64,000 nucleotides of DNA, taken from NCBI RefSeq assembly GCF_028356935.1, contig NZ_CP102798.1:868001-932000 (forward strand), read 5' to 3'. Positions 45,561-55,683 of the stretch are shown piece by piece (within the stretch, counting starts at the first letter, position 1; every line of letters starts with the position of its first letter). Source of the DNA: Lysinibacillus sp. OF-1. Lineage in GTDB: Bacteria > Bacillota > Bacilli > Bacillales_A > Planococcaceae. The position numbers and the translations under genes are program-made. Below the pieces are notes generated by a model. It was not told the DNA's origin. It did not search any database and saw only the letters and a list, made by a program, of their open reading frames with translations.

Positions 45561-46538
45561 ATGGCACAAATGACGATGATTCAAGCAATTACAGATGCAC
45601 TTCGCACAGAATTAAAGAATGATGAAAACGTTCTTGTATTCGGGGAAGATGTAGGTGTCAACGGTGGGGTATTCCGCGCGACAGAAGGCCTACAAAAAGA
45701 ATTTGGGGTTGATCGCGTTTTTGATACACCATTAGCAGAATCAGGTATTGGTGGCTTAGCAATCGGTCTTTCTCTTCAAGGATTCCGTCCAGTTCCTGAA
45801 ATTCAATTCTTCGGTTTCGTTTATGAAGTAATGGATTCAATCAGTGGTCAATTAGCACGTATGAGCTACCGTAGTGGTGGGGTATATAATGCACCAGTAA
45901 CAATCCGTTCACCATTTGGTGGTGGTGTGCACACACCTGAAATGCACTCTGATAGCTTAGAAAGCTTAATGACAGCACAACCAGGATTAACAGTTGTTGT
46001 TCCATCAACACCATATGATGCAAAAGGTTTACTTATTTCATCTATCCGTAATGACAACCCAGTTATTTTCTTAGAGCATTTAAAACTATACCGTTCATTC
46101 CGTGAAGAAGTACCTGAAGAAGCATACGAAATTCCACTAGGAAAAGCAGATGTAAAACGTGAAGGTACTGATTTAACAATTGTTGCTTACGGTTTAATGG
46201 TTCATGAAAGCTTAAAGGCTGCTGAAGAACTAGAAAAAGAAGGACATTCTGTAGAGGTCATTGATCTACGTACAATTCAACCGATCGATGTGGAAACAAT
46301 TATCGCATCAGTTGAAAAAACAGGTCGTGCAATCGTTGTCCAAGAAGCTCAAAAACAAGCAGGTATCGCTGCAAACGTAGTAGCAGAAATTACAGAGCGC
46401 GCAATTTTAAGCTTAGAAGCTCCTGTTCTTCGTGTGGCTGCACCAGATACTGTGTACCCATTCCCACAAGCTGAAGGTGTTTGGTTACCAAACTACAAAG
46501 ATGTAATGGAAACAGCGAAAAAAGTTTTAACATTCTAA
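45561..46538 (+). CDS. pdhB: Pyruvate dehydrogenase E1 beta subunit
   Basis: A 325-residue transketolase-type subunit. Typical segments: [54 protein letters not shown] and [15 protein letters not shown]. It forms the alpha2beta2 E1 with PdhA. It starts three bases after the pdhA stop. Confidence 0.96.
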   Translation: MAQMTMIQAITDALRTELKNDENVLVFGEDVGVNGGVFRATEGLQKEFGVDRVFDTPLAESGIGGLAIGLSLQGFRPVPEIQFFGFVYEVMDSISGQLARMSYRSGGVYNAPVTIRSPFGGGVHTPEMHSDSLESLMTAQPGLTVVVPSTPYDAKGLLISSIRNDNPVIFLEHLKLYRSFREEVPEEAYEIPLGKADVKREGTDLTIVAYGLMVHESLKAAEELEKEGHSVEVIDLRTIQPIDVETIIASVEKTGRAIVVQEAQKQAGIAANVVAEITERAILSLEAPVLRVAAPDTVYPFPQAEGVWLPNYKDVMETAKKVLTF

Positions 46539-46585
46539 TAAAGCTTCTAAACTTGAACAACAGTAACTAGAAAGGATGGGTACAC

Positions 46586-47923
46586 ATGGCATTTGAATTC
46601 AGATTACCGGATATTGGCGAGGGAATTCACGAAGGCGAAATCGTGAAATGGTTCGTTAAAGCTGGAGATACAGTAAAAGAAGACGATATTCTTTGTGAAG
46701 TCCAAAATGATAAAGCGGTAGTAGAAATTCCTTCACCAGTTGAAGGAACAGTTGAGGAAGTTTTAGTAGGAGAAGGAACAGTTGCTGTAGTTGGCGATGT
46801 CCTAATCCGTTTGGATGCACCTGGCTATGAGGACATAAAGCTAAAAGGTGATCATCATGCTGAAGAAAAAACAGAAGCACAAGTTCAGGCAACTGCAGAG
46901 TCTGGTCAGGACGTAGAGAAAGCTCCTGCTAAAGAGGAGAAGGCACCAGAAAAAGCTCCTGAAAAAGTGGAGACAGTGATTGATGAAACAAAACGTGTGA
47001 TTGCAATGCCTTCTGTACGTAAATTTGCACGTGATAAAGATGTTAACATCCGTGAAGTGAAGGGTACAGGTAAAAATGGTCGAATCTTAAAAGAAGATAT
47101 TGAAAACTTCTTAAAAGGTGGTGGCTCTGTAGAGGCTGATACGGCAACTGTTGAAACAGTTGATGCAACAGTTCAGCAAGAGGCAGCAGCTCCAGCAGCA
47201 CCTGTAGTTCTTGAAGGGGAATTCCCAGAGACTCGTGAGAAAATGTCTGGTATTCGAAAAGCGATTGCAAAAGCAATGGTACACTCGAAACAAACAGCTC
47301 CGCATGTTACACTTATGGATGAAGTCGATGTAACAGCTCTTGTAGCACATCGTAAAAAATTCAAAGATATCGCTGCTGAAAAAGGTGTCAAATTAACATA
47401 TTTACCATATGTAGTAAAAGCACTTATTTCAACTTTACGCGAGTTCCCTGAATTTAACCGCTCATTAGATGATGCAACGCAAGAAATTATTCAAAAGCAT
47501 TACTATAATATTGGTATTGCTGCTGATACTGAAAGAGGCCTATTAGTACCCGTTATTAAGCATGCAGATCGCAAATCTGTATTTGCAGTGTCTAATGAAA
47601 TCAATGAGTTAGCGACGAAAGCCCGTGAAGGCAAGCTTGCGCCACATGAAATGAAAGGTGCTTCCATGTCCATTACGAATATTGGCTCTGCGGGAGGACA
47701 ATGGTTCACGCCAGTAATTAATCATCCTGAAGTAGCTATACTAGGTATTGGTCGAATTTCAGAAAAACCTGTAATAAAAAATGGTGAAATTGTAGCCGCA
47801 CCTGTGTTAGCATTATCATTGAGCTTTGATCATCGTATGATCGATGGAGCCACTGCACAAAATGCTTTAAATCACTTAAAGCGTTTGTTAAGTGAGCCAG
47901 AATTATTATTAATGGAGGCGTAA
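46586..47923 (+). CDS. pdhC: Dihydrolipoyl acetyltransferase (E2)
   Basis: A 445-residue protein. Residues 1-78 form one lipoyl domain with the modified Lys43 ([11 protein letters not shown]). An Ala/Pro/Lys/Glu-rich linker follows, then the peripheral-subunit-binding domain around 133-168 ([22 protein letters not shown]). The catalytic domain runs from about 205 to the end, with the active-site [10 protein letters not shown] near the C-terminus. It transfers the acetyl group to CoA and forms the complex core. The 47-base gap to pdhB has a ribosome site (AAAGGA). Confidence 0.96.
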   Translation: MAFEFRLPDIGEGIHEGEIVKWFVKAGDTVKEDDILCEVQNDKAVVEIPSPVEGTVEEVLVGEGTVAVVGDVLIRLDAPGYEDIKLKGDHHAEEKTEAQVQATAESGQDVEKAPAKEEKAPEKAPEKVETVIDETKRVIAMPSVRKFARDKDVNIREVKGTGKNGRILKEDIENFLKGGGSVEADTATVETVDATVQQEAAAPAAPVVLEGEFPETREKMSGIRKAIAKAMVHSKQTAPHVTLMDEVDVTALVAHRKKFKDIAAEKGVKLTYLPYVVKALISTLREFPEFNRSLDDATQEIIQKHYYNIGIAADTERGLLVPVIKHADRKSVFAVSNEINELATKAREGKLAPHEMKGASMSITNIGSAGGQWFTPVINHPEVAILGIGRISEKPVIKNGEIVAAPVLALSLSFDHRMIDGATAQNALNHLKRLLSEPELLLMEA

Positions 47924-47927
47924 CAAA

Positions 47928-49343
47928 ATGGTAGTAGGAGATTTCCCAATCGAAACAGATACTCTTGTCATTGGTTCAGGTCCTGGAGGATATGTAGCAG
48001 CAATTCGTGCAGCTCAAACTGGCCAAAAAGTAACAATCGTTGAAAAAAATGTACTTGGTGGTGTGTGCTTAAACGTAGGTTGTATCCCATCAAAGGCATT
48101 AATTTCAGTAGGTCACCGTTTTGAGCAAGCTAAACATTCAGATGACATGGGAATCATCGCTTCTGATGTGAAATTAGACTTCTCAAAAGCACAAGCATTT
48201 AAAGACAGCGTTGTTAAAAAATTAACAGGCGGTGTTGAAGGCTTACTTAAAGGTAACAAAGTTGAAATTGTACAAGGTGAAGCTTATTTCGTTGACGCTA
48301 ATTCAGTGCGTATCATCAATGGTGAATCTGCTCAAACTTACACATTTAACAATGTCATTATTGCAACAGGTTCTCGTCCAGTTGAAATTCCAACATTCAA
48401 ATTCTCTGATCGCGTACTAAACTCTACTGGAGCACTTTCTTTACAAGAAGTTCCTGGTAAATTAGTTGTTATCGGTGGCGGATATATTGGTACAGAGCTA
48501 GGTTCAGCATACGCAAACCTAGGTTCACAAGTTACAATTATCGAAGGCGGAAAAGATATTTTAGCTGGCTTCGAAAAACAAATGACGCAAATCGTGAAAA
48601 AAGGCCTTAAAAAGAAAGGCGTTGAAATGGAAGTTAACGCATCTGCAAAAGGCGTTGAAGAAACTGAAAACGGCGTAGTAGTAACTTATGAAGTTGGTGG
48701 AGAAGAGAAGAAAGTTGAAGCTGACTATGTATTAGTAACTGTGGGTCGTCGTCCAAATACAGATGAAATGGGCCTTGCTGAAATCGGTGTTGAATTCGGT
48801 GAACGCGGTCTAATCAATGTTGACAAACAATGTCGTACAAATATTTCAAACATCTATGCAATTGGTGATATCGTTGCAGGTCCTCAGCTTGCACATAAAG
48901 CTTCTTACGAAGGTAAAGTTGCTGCTGAAGCGATTGCTGGTGAAAAATCAGTTGTTGATTATCTTGCTGTACCGGCTGTATGTTTCACAGATCCAGAAAT
49001 GGCGACAGTTGGTTACAACGAAGAACAAGCGAAAGCAGAAGGCATTGAATACACTGCAGCGAAGTTCCCATTCGCAGCAAACGGCCGTGCGCTTGCATTA
49101 AACCAATCAGAAGGTTTCGTGAAGCTTGTTGCTCGTAAAGAAGATGGCTTATTAATCGGTGCTCAAATCGTAGGTGCTGGTGCATCTGATATGATCGCTG
49201 AGATGGGCTTAGCGATTGAAGGCGGCATGACTGCTGAAGATATCGCTTTAACAATTCATGCTCACCCAACATTAGGTGAAATTACAATGGAAACTGCTGA
49301 AGTATTACTTGGCAACCCAATCCACATTGTAGCGAAAAAATAA
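47928..49343 (+). CDS. pdhD: Dihydrolipoyl dehydrogenase (E3)
   Basis: A 471-residue flavoprotein. FAD motif [10 protein letters not shown] (residues 17-26), redox-active disulfide Cys47-Cys52 in [15 protein letters not shown] motif [13 protein letters not shown], and C-terminal active-site HAHPTLGE. It reoxidises the dihydrolipoyl group of E2. Four bases separate it from pdhC. Last gene of the operon. It could also serve other 2-oxo-acid dehydrogenases. Confidence 0.96.
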   Translation: MVVGDFPIETDTLVIGSGPGGYVAAIRAAQTGQKVTIVEKNVLGGVCLNVGCIPSKALISVGHRFEQAKHSDDMGIIASDVKLDFSKAQAFKDSVVKKLTGGVEGLLKGNKVEIVQGEAYFVDANSVRIINGESAQTYTFNNVIIATGSRPVEIPTFKFSDRVLNSTGALSLQEVPGKLVVIGGGYIGTELGSAYANLGSQVTIIEGGKDILAGFEKQMTQIVKKGLKKKGVEMEVNASAKGVEETENGVVVTYEVGGEEKKVEADYVLVTVGRRPNTDEMGLAEIGVEFGERGLINVDKQCRTNISNIYAIGDIVAGPQLAHKASYEGKVAAEAIAGEKSVVDYLAVPAVCFTDPEMATVGYNEEQAKAEGIEYTAAKFPFAANGRALALNQSEGFVKLVARKEDGLLIGAQIVGAGASDMIAEMGLAIEGGMTAEDIALTIHAHPTLGEITMETAEVLLGNPIHIVAKK

Positions 49344-49349
49344 TTTGAA

Positions 49350-49404
49350 TAAAGGAGTGTAGAAAAAGCGGATGTTCATTCGCTTATCTACACTCCTTTT
49401 TTAT
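49350..49404 (+). terminator. Terminator of pdhABCD
   Basis: AAGGAGTGTAGA...AAGCG pairs with CGCTT...TCTACACTCCTT, followed by a T run. Confidence 0.85.
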
Positions 49405-49524
49405 TTACAATTGTTTTCTTAAATGCAGCTTGTCGTTGAATAAAATAAATAAAAGGTAATAACTTGAAGATGTGGCCCTATGGATATTAAATTTTACTTT
49501 ATGCATAAAAAATAGTATTATAAT

Positions 49525-49539
49525 TGATAATAATTATCA
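49525..49539. promoter_or_regulatory. Fur box upstream of the LysR gene
   Basis: TGATAATAATTATCA is an exact match to the 7-1-7 Fur consensus used in Bacillus (TGATAATnATTATCA) and is the centre of a 21-base perfect palindrome. It lies 25 bases upstream of the LysR start, as expected for iron-dependent repression. Confidence 0.85.
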
Positions 49540-49564
49540 ATTAAAAATGAAGGAATGGGTTACG

Positions 49565-50452
49565 ATGAATGAGCGCTACCGAACATTTATTTTATTAGCA
49601 CAATACAAATCATTTACTGAAACAGCGAAGCAGATGTTTTGTTCCCAACCAACAGTTTCTCAGCATATTCAGCAATTGGAAAGTGAATTAGGCTGCCAGC
49701 TGATCTCACGGAAAAAAAGACAAATCGAGTTAACTACACAAGGCGAAATGGTGTTGGCTTATGCGCAGAAGATGCAGGAAATGGACCAACAATTGCGAAT
49801 AGCAGTAAAGCAGACACAACAGGAAAATATCAAATTATATATAAGTCACTATATTGCAGATAGCTTTTTTGACGAGCTATTTGATAAAAATAATAGCACA
49901 TATAAACAATATCCATATGAAATTAATAGCTATTGCTATGAAGATTTAAAAAGTAGTTTAGTAGAAAACCATGCCAAATTTGCTGTGATGCCGATTTATG
50001 ATGCTGATAAGATTGTTCACGAGTCATTTGATATCGATATTTTATTTGAGGAAGAATTAGTATTAGTGATGACAAATGATCATCCTTTAGCAAGTCGTCA
50101 AATCATTTATACAAGAGATTTGAAAAACTTATCGATGCTATTGTCCCAAAGTTCTTATTTGAATCAGCATATTAAACAAGCTTTACATCAGAAGGCAGTA
50201 CCTGTTTATTATATACAGATGACTAATTTTGAAATTATTAAGAAGGCTGTGCAGCAGGGTATGGGCGTATCCTTTTTACCTTATAAATCAATAGAGGATA
50301 GTCTAGATAAATTAACGTTTAAATATGTGAAAGGTCTATCTATTAAACGAAAAAATGGTATTGTATTTAACCGTAACCAAATTTTAAATGAGCAAGAACA
50401 AGCATTTTGTGAACGTATAAAGAAGAAATTGAAGATAGAGTCTATCAGGTAA
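49565..50452 (+). CDS. LysR-family regulator, Fur-box controlled
   Basis: A 295-residue protein from ATG 49565 (AAGGA ten bases upstream); the frame extends upstream through the Fur box, which excludes the longer start. The helix-turn-helix is FTETAKQMFCSQPTVSQHIQQLESELGCQLISRKKRQIELT, residues 14-54. The remainder is a LysR effector domain. It is oriented like the iron operon that begins 400 bases downstream, which also has a Fur box. A role in that operon's control is inferred from position. Confidence 0.88.
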   Translation: MNERYRTFILLAQYKSFTETAKQMFCSQPTVSQHIQQLESELGCQLISRKKRQIELTTQGEMVLAYAQKMQEMDQQLRIAVKQTQQENIKLYISHYIADSFFDELFDKNNSTYKQYPYEINSYCYEDLKSSLVENHAKFAVMPIYDADKIVHESFDIDILFEEELVLVMTNDHPLASRQIIYTRDLKNLSMLLSQSSYLNQHIKQALHQKAVPVYYIQMTNFEIIKKAVQQGMGVSFLPYKSIEDSLDKLTFKYVKGLSIKRKNGIVFNRNQILNEQEQAFCERIKKKLKIESIR

Positions 50453-50857
50453 GCTAAACTTATAATGGTAAATAAATCCTTTATAGTGTTTCTTCTATTA
50501 TATTTATTAAAATATTTTCTAATTTAATCCAAGCAATATACGAAGCTTTTATTTACTGATTCGTAATTGTTTGGGTTTTTTTATCTTAATTGAGCATCTA
50601 TTCCAGCAGTATGGTAGCACTTGGAGGAATTTATATAGCTTTTTTGCGATGACTTCCAAGAATCATTTTTGATAGAATATCATCCTTCATTTGTAGGTTT
50701 ATAGCATTCTATAAGAAAATGTAATAGTACAATAGGAGATTTTTATAATTCGAGAAAAACGGATAAGTGGACAGCGAAAATTAAAATCTTACACCTTACA
50801 TGATATTGATAATCGTTATCAATGGTGATATAGTTCGAAATGCAAGGAGGTATGAAG
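50453..50857. other. Intergenic region before the iron operon
   Basis: AT-rich. It contains the second Fur box at 50807-50821. No other gene or structured element recognised. Confidence 0.4.
50807..50821. promoter_or_regulatory. Fur box of the iron operon
   Basis: TGATAATCGTTATCA differs from the Bacillus Fur consensus in one position. It lies 36 bases upstream of the first gene's start codon. Confidence 0.8.
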
Positions 50858-51484
50858 ATGTCAAAAGACTATATTGTTGTTCATCCATGTAATATTTTTT
50901 CTCAAGGCAAAGCAGATGAAAATTTTGAAATTGTAGATATGTATGATTTACCGAATATTGAGCTGTCTTCTTATAAATGTATGATAATTTTAGGGTTTGT
51001 CGATCAAGAATTTTTGCAAGAAAAGAAGCAAATTATCGCAGATTTTTTGGCAAGTAAAAAGATTGTATGCTTCTTCGGTAACTTAGTCACAAATTGGTTG
51101 CCAGGACAGCAGGCATTTATTGCAAAGGAAATTCGAAATCATTGGGATTATGACATCTCAATTGCGAAACAACACAGAATTTTTGCAGGTGTAAAGGAAG
51201 AAGATATGACAATAAATAAAGGTGTGAAAGGATTTTTTGCTCGTGGACATCATCCAGCACCTACAGATGCGGAAATTTTATTAACCTTGCCAGACGGTGA
51301 GCCTGTGACATTTATTGACCGAAGCTCAACAAATGGGACTATTTTTATGCATGCAGGTAATAATCTTTTAACTATTGGAGGCATGACACCGTCATCATCA
51401 AAAACAACCAGTCGTATTCCTACACAGCTAATGCAATGGGTACAAGAAGAATACATGTATTTAGCGGAAAGGAGTGTCAAGTAG
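50858..51484 (+). CDS. Unknown protein A of the iron operon (type 1)
   Basis: A 208-residue protein from ATG 50858; AAGGAGG lies 7 bases upstream. No signal peptide or membrane helix. The pattern of alternating strands and helices (YKCMIILGFVDQEFL, KKIVCFFGNLVTNWLPG) suggests a Rossmann/glutamine-amidotransferase-like fold without an obvious catalytic cysteine. Signature motifs: KGVKGFFARG (121-130) and DRSSTNGT (154-161). It is a paralogue of protein C (52291), and is joined to protein B by an overlapping stop/start (TAGTG). First gene of a probable Fur-controlled operon with an ABC iron importer. Not recognised; function unknown. Confidence 0.75.
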   Translation: MSKDYIVVHPCNIFSQGKADENFEIVDMYDLPNIELSSYKCMIILGFVDQEFLQEKKQIIADFLASKKIVCFFGNLVTNWLPGQQAFIAKEIRNHWDYDISIAKQHRIFAGVKEEDMTINKGVKGFFARGHHPAPTDAEILLTLPDGEPVTFIDRSSTNGTIFMHAGNNLLTIGGMTPSSSKTTSRIPTQLMQWVQEEYMYLAERSVK

Positions 51485-52092
51485 TGCGTAAAATAGCTGT
51501 TATGTATAGTGGTAGTTCACAACATTGGCGTACATATAAGACATCTGAATTCGCTCAGTATATTGATCAATTGATTCCAGTGCGTCAGTTAGAGGAAGAA
51601 AATTTAGATGCCTTTGATGTATTAATCATCCCTTCTCAATCTCATACAGGGTTATTAGATAAAAATATTCAAAAGATCTATGATTTTGCGAATACAGGTA
51701 AAGTAGTGGTCACATTTGGCCCTCAGCACAGAGATTGGTTGCCAATGCATAATTGGGAATCTAGGCCAACTAATTTTTGGTGGTGGCTAGAGCCTAATGC
51801 TGATAGTGGCTTGCGTTTAATAGAGGCAACGCATGATTTATTTAAGAATTACCTTACATTGGAGGATGCAACTTGGCATCAACATGGTGTGTACTGGCCA
51901 AGTGAGGGCTGTGAAGTTTTAGTATCGACAGATGATGGTGGGGCCGTCTTATATATTGATCGAGTGAACACAAATGGGATTTGGGTCAATACAACATTGG
52001 ATCCAGATTATCATTTTGGATCTTATTTTATGCCGGCAACAGAACGCTTCTTACGAGGATTTTTACCTTGGCTAAAGAAAGGGCAAATATAA
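51484..52092 (+). CDS. Unknown protein B of the iron operon (type 2)
   Basis: A 202-residue protein from GTG 51484, which overlaps the stop of gene A; AAAGGAG lies about 10 bases upstream. Same general fold as A (FDVLIIPSQSHTGLL, GKVVVTFGPQHRDWLP). Distinct motifs: THDLFKNYLTLEDATWHQHG (116-135), YIDRVNTNG (157-165) and TTLDPDYHFG (170-179). Histidine- and Trp-rich stretches could bind a metal or a ligand; this is inference. Paralogue of protein D (52920). Unknown function. Confidence 0.75.
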   Translation: MRKIAVMYSGSSQHWRTYKTSEFAQYIDQLIPVRQLEEENLDAFDVLIIPSQSHTGLLDKNIQKIYDFANTGKVVVTFGPQHRDWLPMHNWESRPTNFWWWLEPNADSGLRLIEATHDLFKNYLTLEDATWHQHGVYWPSEGCEVLVSTDDGGAVLYIDRVNTNGIWVNTTLDPDYHFGSYFMPATERFLRGFLPWLKKGQI

Positions 52093-52169
52093 GGAATGCT
52101 AAGTGCGCAAAATGATTACTAATAGCTCTATTTGAGACGCAAGTGTTAGTAGTATGTTGGTTCAAGGTT

Positions 52170-52198
52170 TTGACAGGAAAGCTTGCCGTACATAGTGT
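52170..52198 (+). promoter_or_regulatory. Candidate internal promoter before the second gene pair
   Basis: TTGACA (52170-52175), exactly 17 bases, then TAGTGT (52193-52198), in the 198-base gap between protein B and protein C. The -35 is perfect and the -10 is weak. Confidence 0.4.
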
Positions 52199-52290
52199 AG
52201 AAAAATAAGCTTGTGGTATTAAATTAATTATTTTGGAATTTGCTCGTCATTGGTACGGAAATTTTTTGATAAAAGAAAGTAGGAGAACTA

Positions 52291-52923
52291 GTGGAACCTA
52301 TTGCTTATGTTGGCATTGATATTCAGTTTACTCGATTAACGGCTGAGGATCGTGAACGTGGCTTAGTATTTTTATATTTATATGATTTACCCTATGTTGA
52401 TTTAACTGCCTATGCAGGAATAATTATCACAAATCATGTAGAAGAGCAATTTCTACTAGAACATAAAATGATTTTAGATGAATATTTGCTACAGGGTGGT
52501 GTTATCTTTTCACTGACAGAAATATCATTGCCATGGTTAGCAAATGTAGCTAATTGGAAACGCTCTCCTATTCCATTGAAAGATCGCGAAATCATGATTG
52601 AACAAGCTAATTGTTCTTTATTTAAAGGGATAGAGCCTTATGATATTAATTATCGAAAAGGTGTACGGGGCTTCTTTTCTCGTGGCTATTTTGAAGAATT
52701 ACCAGCACATGCGGAAGTGTTAATTACAGATCAAAGTGGTGTACCGATACTTTATGTTGATCGACACTCAACAAATGGCACCATTTTTGCAGGGGCAGGT
52801 ACCGATATTTACAAGGTATTTATGCATGAAGAAAATACATCGAAAAAGCTTAGTATGCAAATGCTAGATTGTATTCGTGAGGAAGCTAACCGCAATTATG
52901 CAAGTGGAGGTATGGGCAAATGA
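52291..52923 (+). CDS. Unknown protein C of the iron operon (type 1 paralogue of A)
   Basis: A 210-residue protein starting at GTG 52291 after GTAGGAGAA. Motifs shared with protein A in the same order: YDLPYVDLTAYAGIIIT, KGVRGFFSRG (123-132), HAEVLIT and DRHSTNGTIF (157-166). It differs from A in lacking the FFGN segment, which reads IFSLTEISLPWL. Its stop overlaps the ATG of protein D. Cytoplasmic by prediction. Function unknown; the conserved pairing with a type-2 protein suggests a heteromer. Confidence 0.75.
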   Translation: MEPIAYVGIDIQFTRLTAEDRERGLVFLYLYDLPYVDLTAYAGIIITNHVEEQFLLEHKMILDEYLLQGGVIFSLTEISLPWLANVANWKRSPIPLKDREIMIEQANCSLFKGIEPYDINYRKGVRGFFSRGYFEELPAHAEVLITDQSGVPILYVDRHSTNGTIFAGAGTDIYKVFMHEENTSKKLSMQMLDCIREEANRNYASGGMGK

Positions 52924-53522
52924 TAGGGATTGTGACGAATGGCTTACCATTTCAAAATCGCTTTTTTGCAGAGCAAGAATTTCATTATTTATATGATGAA
53001 GTGCTACATATTCGCCACTTTCATCAATATGATTTAACAAAGTATGACACACTTATTTTATCTTGTCGCTTAGATATCCGTTCTTTAAAGCGGTATCAGT
53101 CACAATTACTGAAATTTGTTAATGCTGGCAAAAGACTGATTATTTTTGGTGAAATATTGGATTGCTGGTTTCCGACAATTGATTGGGAAGATTCTGAGGT
53201 CAATTTTAGTTGGTGGGTGAGAGATGGCGGTGATTTACCGATGAAAATGCAAAATAATGTGCATCCACTTTTTAAATACGTGACATTGCATGATATGAAA
53301 TGGCATTATCACGGTTCTTTTTTACCACCACAAGGAGCGCAATCGTTATTAGATATTCCAAATGGACGATCGTTATTTTATGTAGATAATGTGAGTTTTA
53401 ATGGAGAACTAGTTGTCACTACACTTGATCCGATGTTTCATATTGGACTAGGTTTTATTGATCAATCAAAGCCGTTTTTACATGGGATGGCAAAATGGTT
53501 AAGAGAGGAAGAAAAACATTGA
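52920..53522 (+). CDS. Unknown protein D of the iron operon (type 2 paralogue of B)
   Basis: A 200-residue protein with motifs matching protein B: YDTLILSC, FVNAGKRLIIFGE, VHPLFKYVTLHDMKWHYHG (114-132), YVDNVSFNG (154-162) and TTLDPMFHIG (167-176). ATG 52920 overlaps gene C's stop (ATGATAG), and its own stop overlaps the TTG of the binding-protein gene. The tight joins link this unknown pair directly to the iron transporter. Function unknown. Confidence 0.75.
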   Translation: MIGIVTNGLPFQNRFFAEQEFHYLYDEVLHIRHFHQYDLTKYDTLILSCRLDIRSLKRYQSQLLKFVNAGKRLIIFGEILDCWFPTIDWEDSEVNFSWWVRDGGDLPMKMQNNVHPLFKYVTLHDMKWHYHGSFLPPQGAQSLLDIPNGRSLFYVDNVSFNGELVVTTLDPMFHIGLGFIDQSKPFLHGMAKWLREEEKH

Positions 53523-54667
53523 AGAAGTATGGACTTGTCGCTGCTGTAGCACTAACAATGTTGCTGGCAGCTTGTAATAATAACAACGAAGAGACGCAAA
53601 ATAATACTAAGCCTCAGGTGGAGCAACAATCATCAGAGTTACAAACGACAAAGGAAGAGAAGCTTGTAGTTGACCAATTAGGACGTGAAGTAACAGTACC
53701 AAATTCGATTGAGCGTGTTGTAATGGGAGGCATTCTTCCATACTTCTCTACTTGGTATGTAGCAACAAATTCTACAAAAGAAATTGCTGGTATGCATCCA
53801 AATTCGTATAATGCAGCAAAACATTCGATGCTAGCAAAAATGTCTCCAGATGTTTTAAAGGCTGATACTTCGTTTATTCAGAATGGTGAAGTCAATGTGG
53901 AAGAATTAATGAAAGTAAATCCACAATTATATATAGAGATTGCAACAGATGAGAAATCAATCCATAAAGTATCAGAGGCAGGTATTCCTGTGGTTGCGCT
54001 CAAGGCAATTGACGCAGCTGCGGCAGAGCCATTAGCTACCTTTAATAGCTGGTTAGAAATAACAAGCCAAATAACAGGCACAACAGAACGTGCTAATCGC
54101 TTCCTAGAGGAAGGCAAAAAAGTACAAGCTCAATTAGATGAAAAGTTAAAAACGATTGAAGAAAAAGATAAGCCTCGCGCGATGATGTTGTTTAGACATA
54201 ATGAAAAGTCGATTACAATTGGAGGGAAAAACTTCTTTGGTAATCAATGGCTCAATGCGACGGGAGCCATTGATGTAGCTGAAAATGATATCCAAGGACA
54301 AAAAGAAGTCAATATGGAACAGGTATATACTTGGAATCCAGATATTATTTTTATTACCAATTTTACAGAGACACAGCCAGCTGATTTGCTTGAAAATAAG
54401 ATAGCTGGGCAGGATTGGAGTCAGGTGAAGGCAGTTCAGGAGGGTAAAGTGTATAAGATTCCATTAGGCATTTATCGTTGGTTCCCACCTAGTGGAGACG
54501 CACCTTTAATGTTAAAGTGGCTTGCACAAAAAAATCACCCAGCGCTATTTGATTATAAAATAGAGGATGAGATTAAAGCATATTATAAAGATTTTTATGA
54601 ATACGATGTGACAGATGAAGATATTCAAGCTATTTTAAATCCGTCTTCAGAAGCAGCTAAATATTAA
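53519..54667 (+). CDS. Iron-compound-binding lipoprotein (FecB-like)
   Basis: A 382-residue lipoprotein from TTG 53519, which overlaps the stop of gene D; the frame extends eight codons further upstream. The lipobox is LAAC with Cys19. The mature part begins with an Asn/Gln/Glu-rich linker. The binding-protein fold follows: VVDQLGREVTVPNSIERVV, NVEELMKVNPQLYIEI and VYKIPLGIYRWFPPSGDAPLMLKWLA, all typical of siderophore/haem/cobalamin binding proteins. The ligand is not determinable. It is followed by FecCD permease and ATPase genes. Confidence 0.88.
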   Translation: MKKYGLVAAVALTMLLAACNNNNEETQNNTKPQVEQQSSELQTTKEEKLVVDQLGREVTVPNSIERVVMGGILPYFSTWYVATNSTKEIAGMHPNSYNAAKHSMLAKMSPDVLKADTSFIQNGEVNVEELMKVNPQLYIEIATDEKSIHKVSEAGIPVVALKAIDAAAAEPLATFNSWLEITSQITGTTERANRFLEEGKKVQAQLDEKLKTIEEKDKPRAMMLFRHNEKSITIGGKNFFGNQWLNATGAIDVAENDIQGQKEVNMEQVYTWNPDIIFITNFTETQPADLLENKIAGQDWSQVKAVQEGKVYKIPLGIYRWFPPSGDAPLMLKWLAQKNHPALFDYKIEDEIKAYYKDFYEYDVTDEDIQAILNPSSEAAKY

Positions 54668-54681
54668 GGGATGATTGGTAA

Positions 54682-55683
54682 ATGCAAAACTGGAAAAAGA
54701 TTATTTTATGGCTCCTCCCCTTGGTGATTGCCGTTATTTCTCTTGGTGTAGGACGCTTTGAGGTTGGTATCGAGCAGCTATTAAAGATTCTTGCTTCACA
54801 GATTTTCCCTATAGAGCCGACATGGACAGAGATGGAAGAAACGGTTATTATCAATATTCGCTTGCCACGTATTCTTCTCGCATTGTTAATTGGTGGAGGT
54901 TTAGCAATTGCAGGTGCTAGCTTCCAAGGAATGTTTGGTAATCCGCTAGTATCACCAGATATTTTAGGTGTTTCGGCGGGAGCTGGCTTTGGTGCTTCTC
55001 TTGGGATATTATTGTTTGGGCAAAATTTTGCCACACAGATAATGGCATTGCTTTTTGGATTAGGTGCCATCGGCTTTACGTTTTTAATTGCTGGCGCACG
55101 CAAAAATGCTCCTATTTTTATGTTTGTCTTAGCAGGTGTTATTACATCGGCACTGTTTAATGCGCTTATTTCGTTAACTAAATTTGTAGCTGACCCAGAG
55201 GAAAAGCTACCTGCGATTACCTATTGGTTGATGGGTAGCTTAGGAACGGTTACTTATAAAGATTTATATATAGGTGGACCACTGATTATTATCGGTATGT
55301 TAATACTTTATTTCCTAAGATGGCGATTAAATATTTTAACCCTCCCAGAGGATGAGGCAAAATCAATGGGAATTTCTGTAGTGCCTTTGAAATGGATGAT
55401 TATATTTGGTGCCACTTTGATTACTGCGGTGTCTGTTGCGGTTGCAGGAATTGTTGGCTGGGTGGGTTTGATTATTCCACATGTTGCTCGTATGCTTGTT
55501 GGAAACAATAATCAGCATGTATTACCAATGTCGATTGCTATTGGAAGCGTCTATTTGTTAGTAATTGATAATTTAGCACGTTCTATAACAGCAACAGAAA
55601 TACCTTTATCGATTTTAACAGCGATTATTGGTGCACCATTCTTTGCTTATTTACTGCGTAAATCTGGAGGTGGATGGGCGTGA
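54682..55683 (+). CDS. FecCD-family iron ABC transporter permease
   Basis: A 333-residue permease with about ten membrane segments. Conserved pieces are RLPRILLALLIGGGLAIAGASFQGMFGNPLVSPDILGVSAGAGFGA and GWVGLIIPHVARMLVGNN, the FecCD (BtuC-like) hallmarks. Probably a homodimer, since only one permease gene is present. The stop overlaps the ATPase start. Imports an iron complex, or less likely another cofactor, with the FecB-like protein. Confidence 0.93.
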   Translation: MQNWKKIILWLLPLVIAVISLGVGRFEVGIEQLLKILASQIFPIEPTWTEMEETVIINIRLPRILLALLIGGGLAIAGASFQGMFGNPLVSPDILGVSAGAGFGASLGILLFGQNFATQIMALLFGLGAIGFTFLIAGARKNAPIFMFVLAGVITSALFNALISLTKFVADPEEKLPAITYWLMGSLGTVTYKDLYIGGPLIIIGMLILYFLRWRLNILTLPEDEAKSMGISVVPLKWMIIFGATLITAVSVAVAGIVGWVGLIIPHVARMLVGNNNQHVLPMSIAIGSVYLLVIDNLARSITATEIPLSILTAIIGAPFFAYLLRKSGGGWA

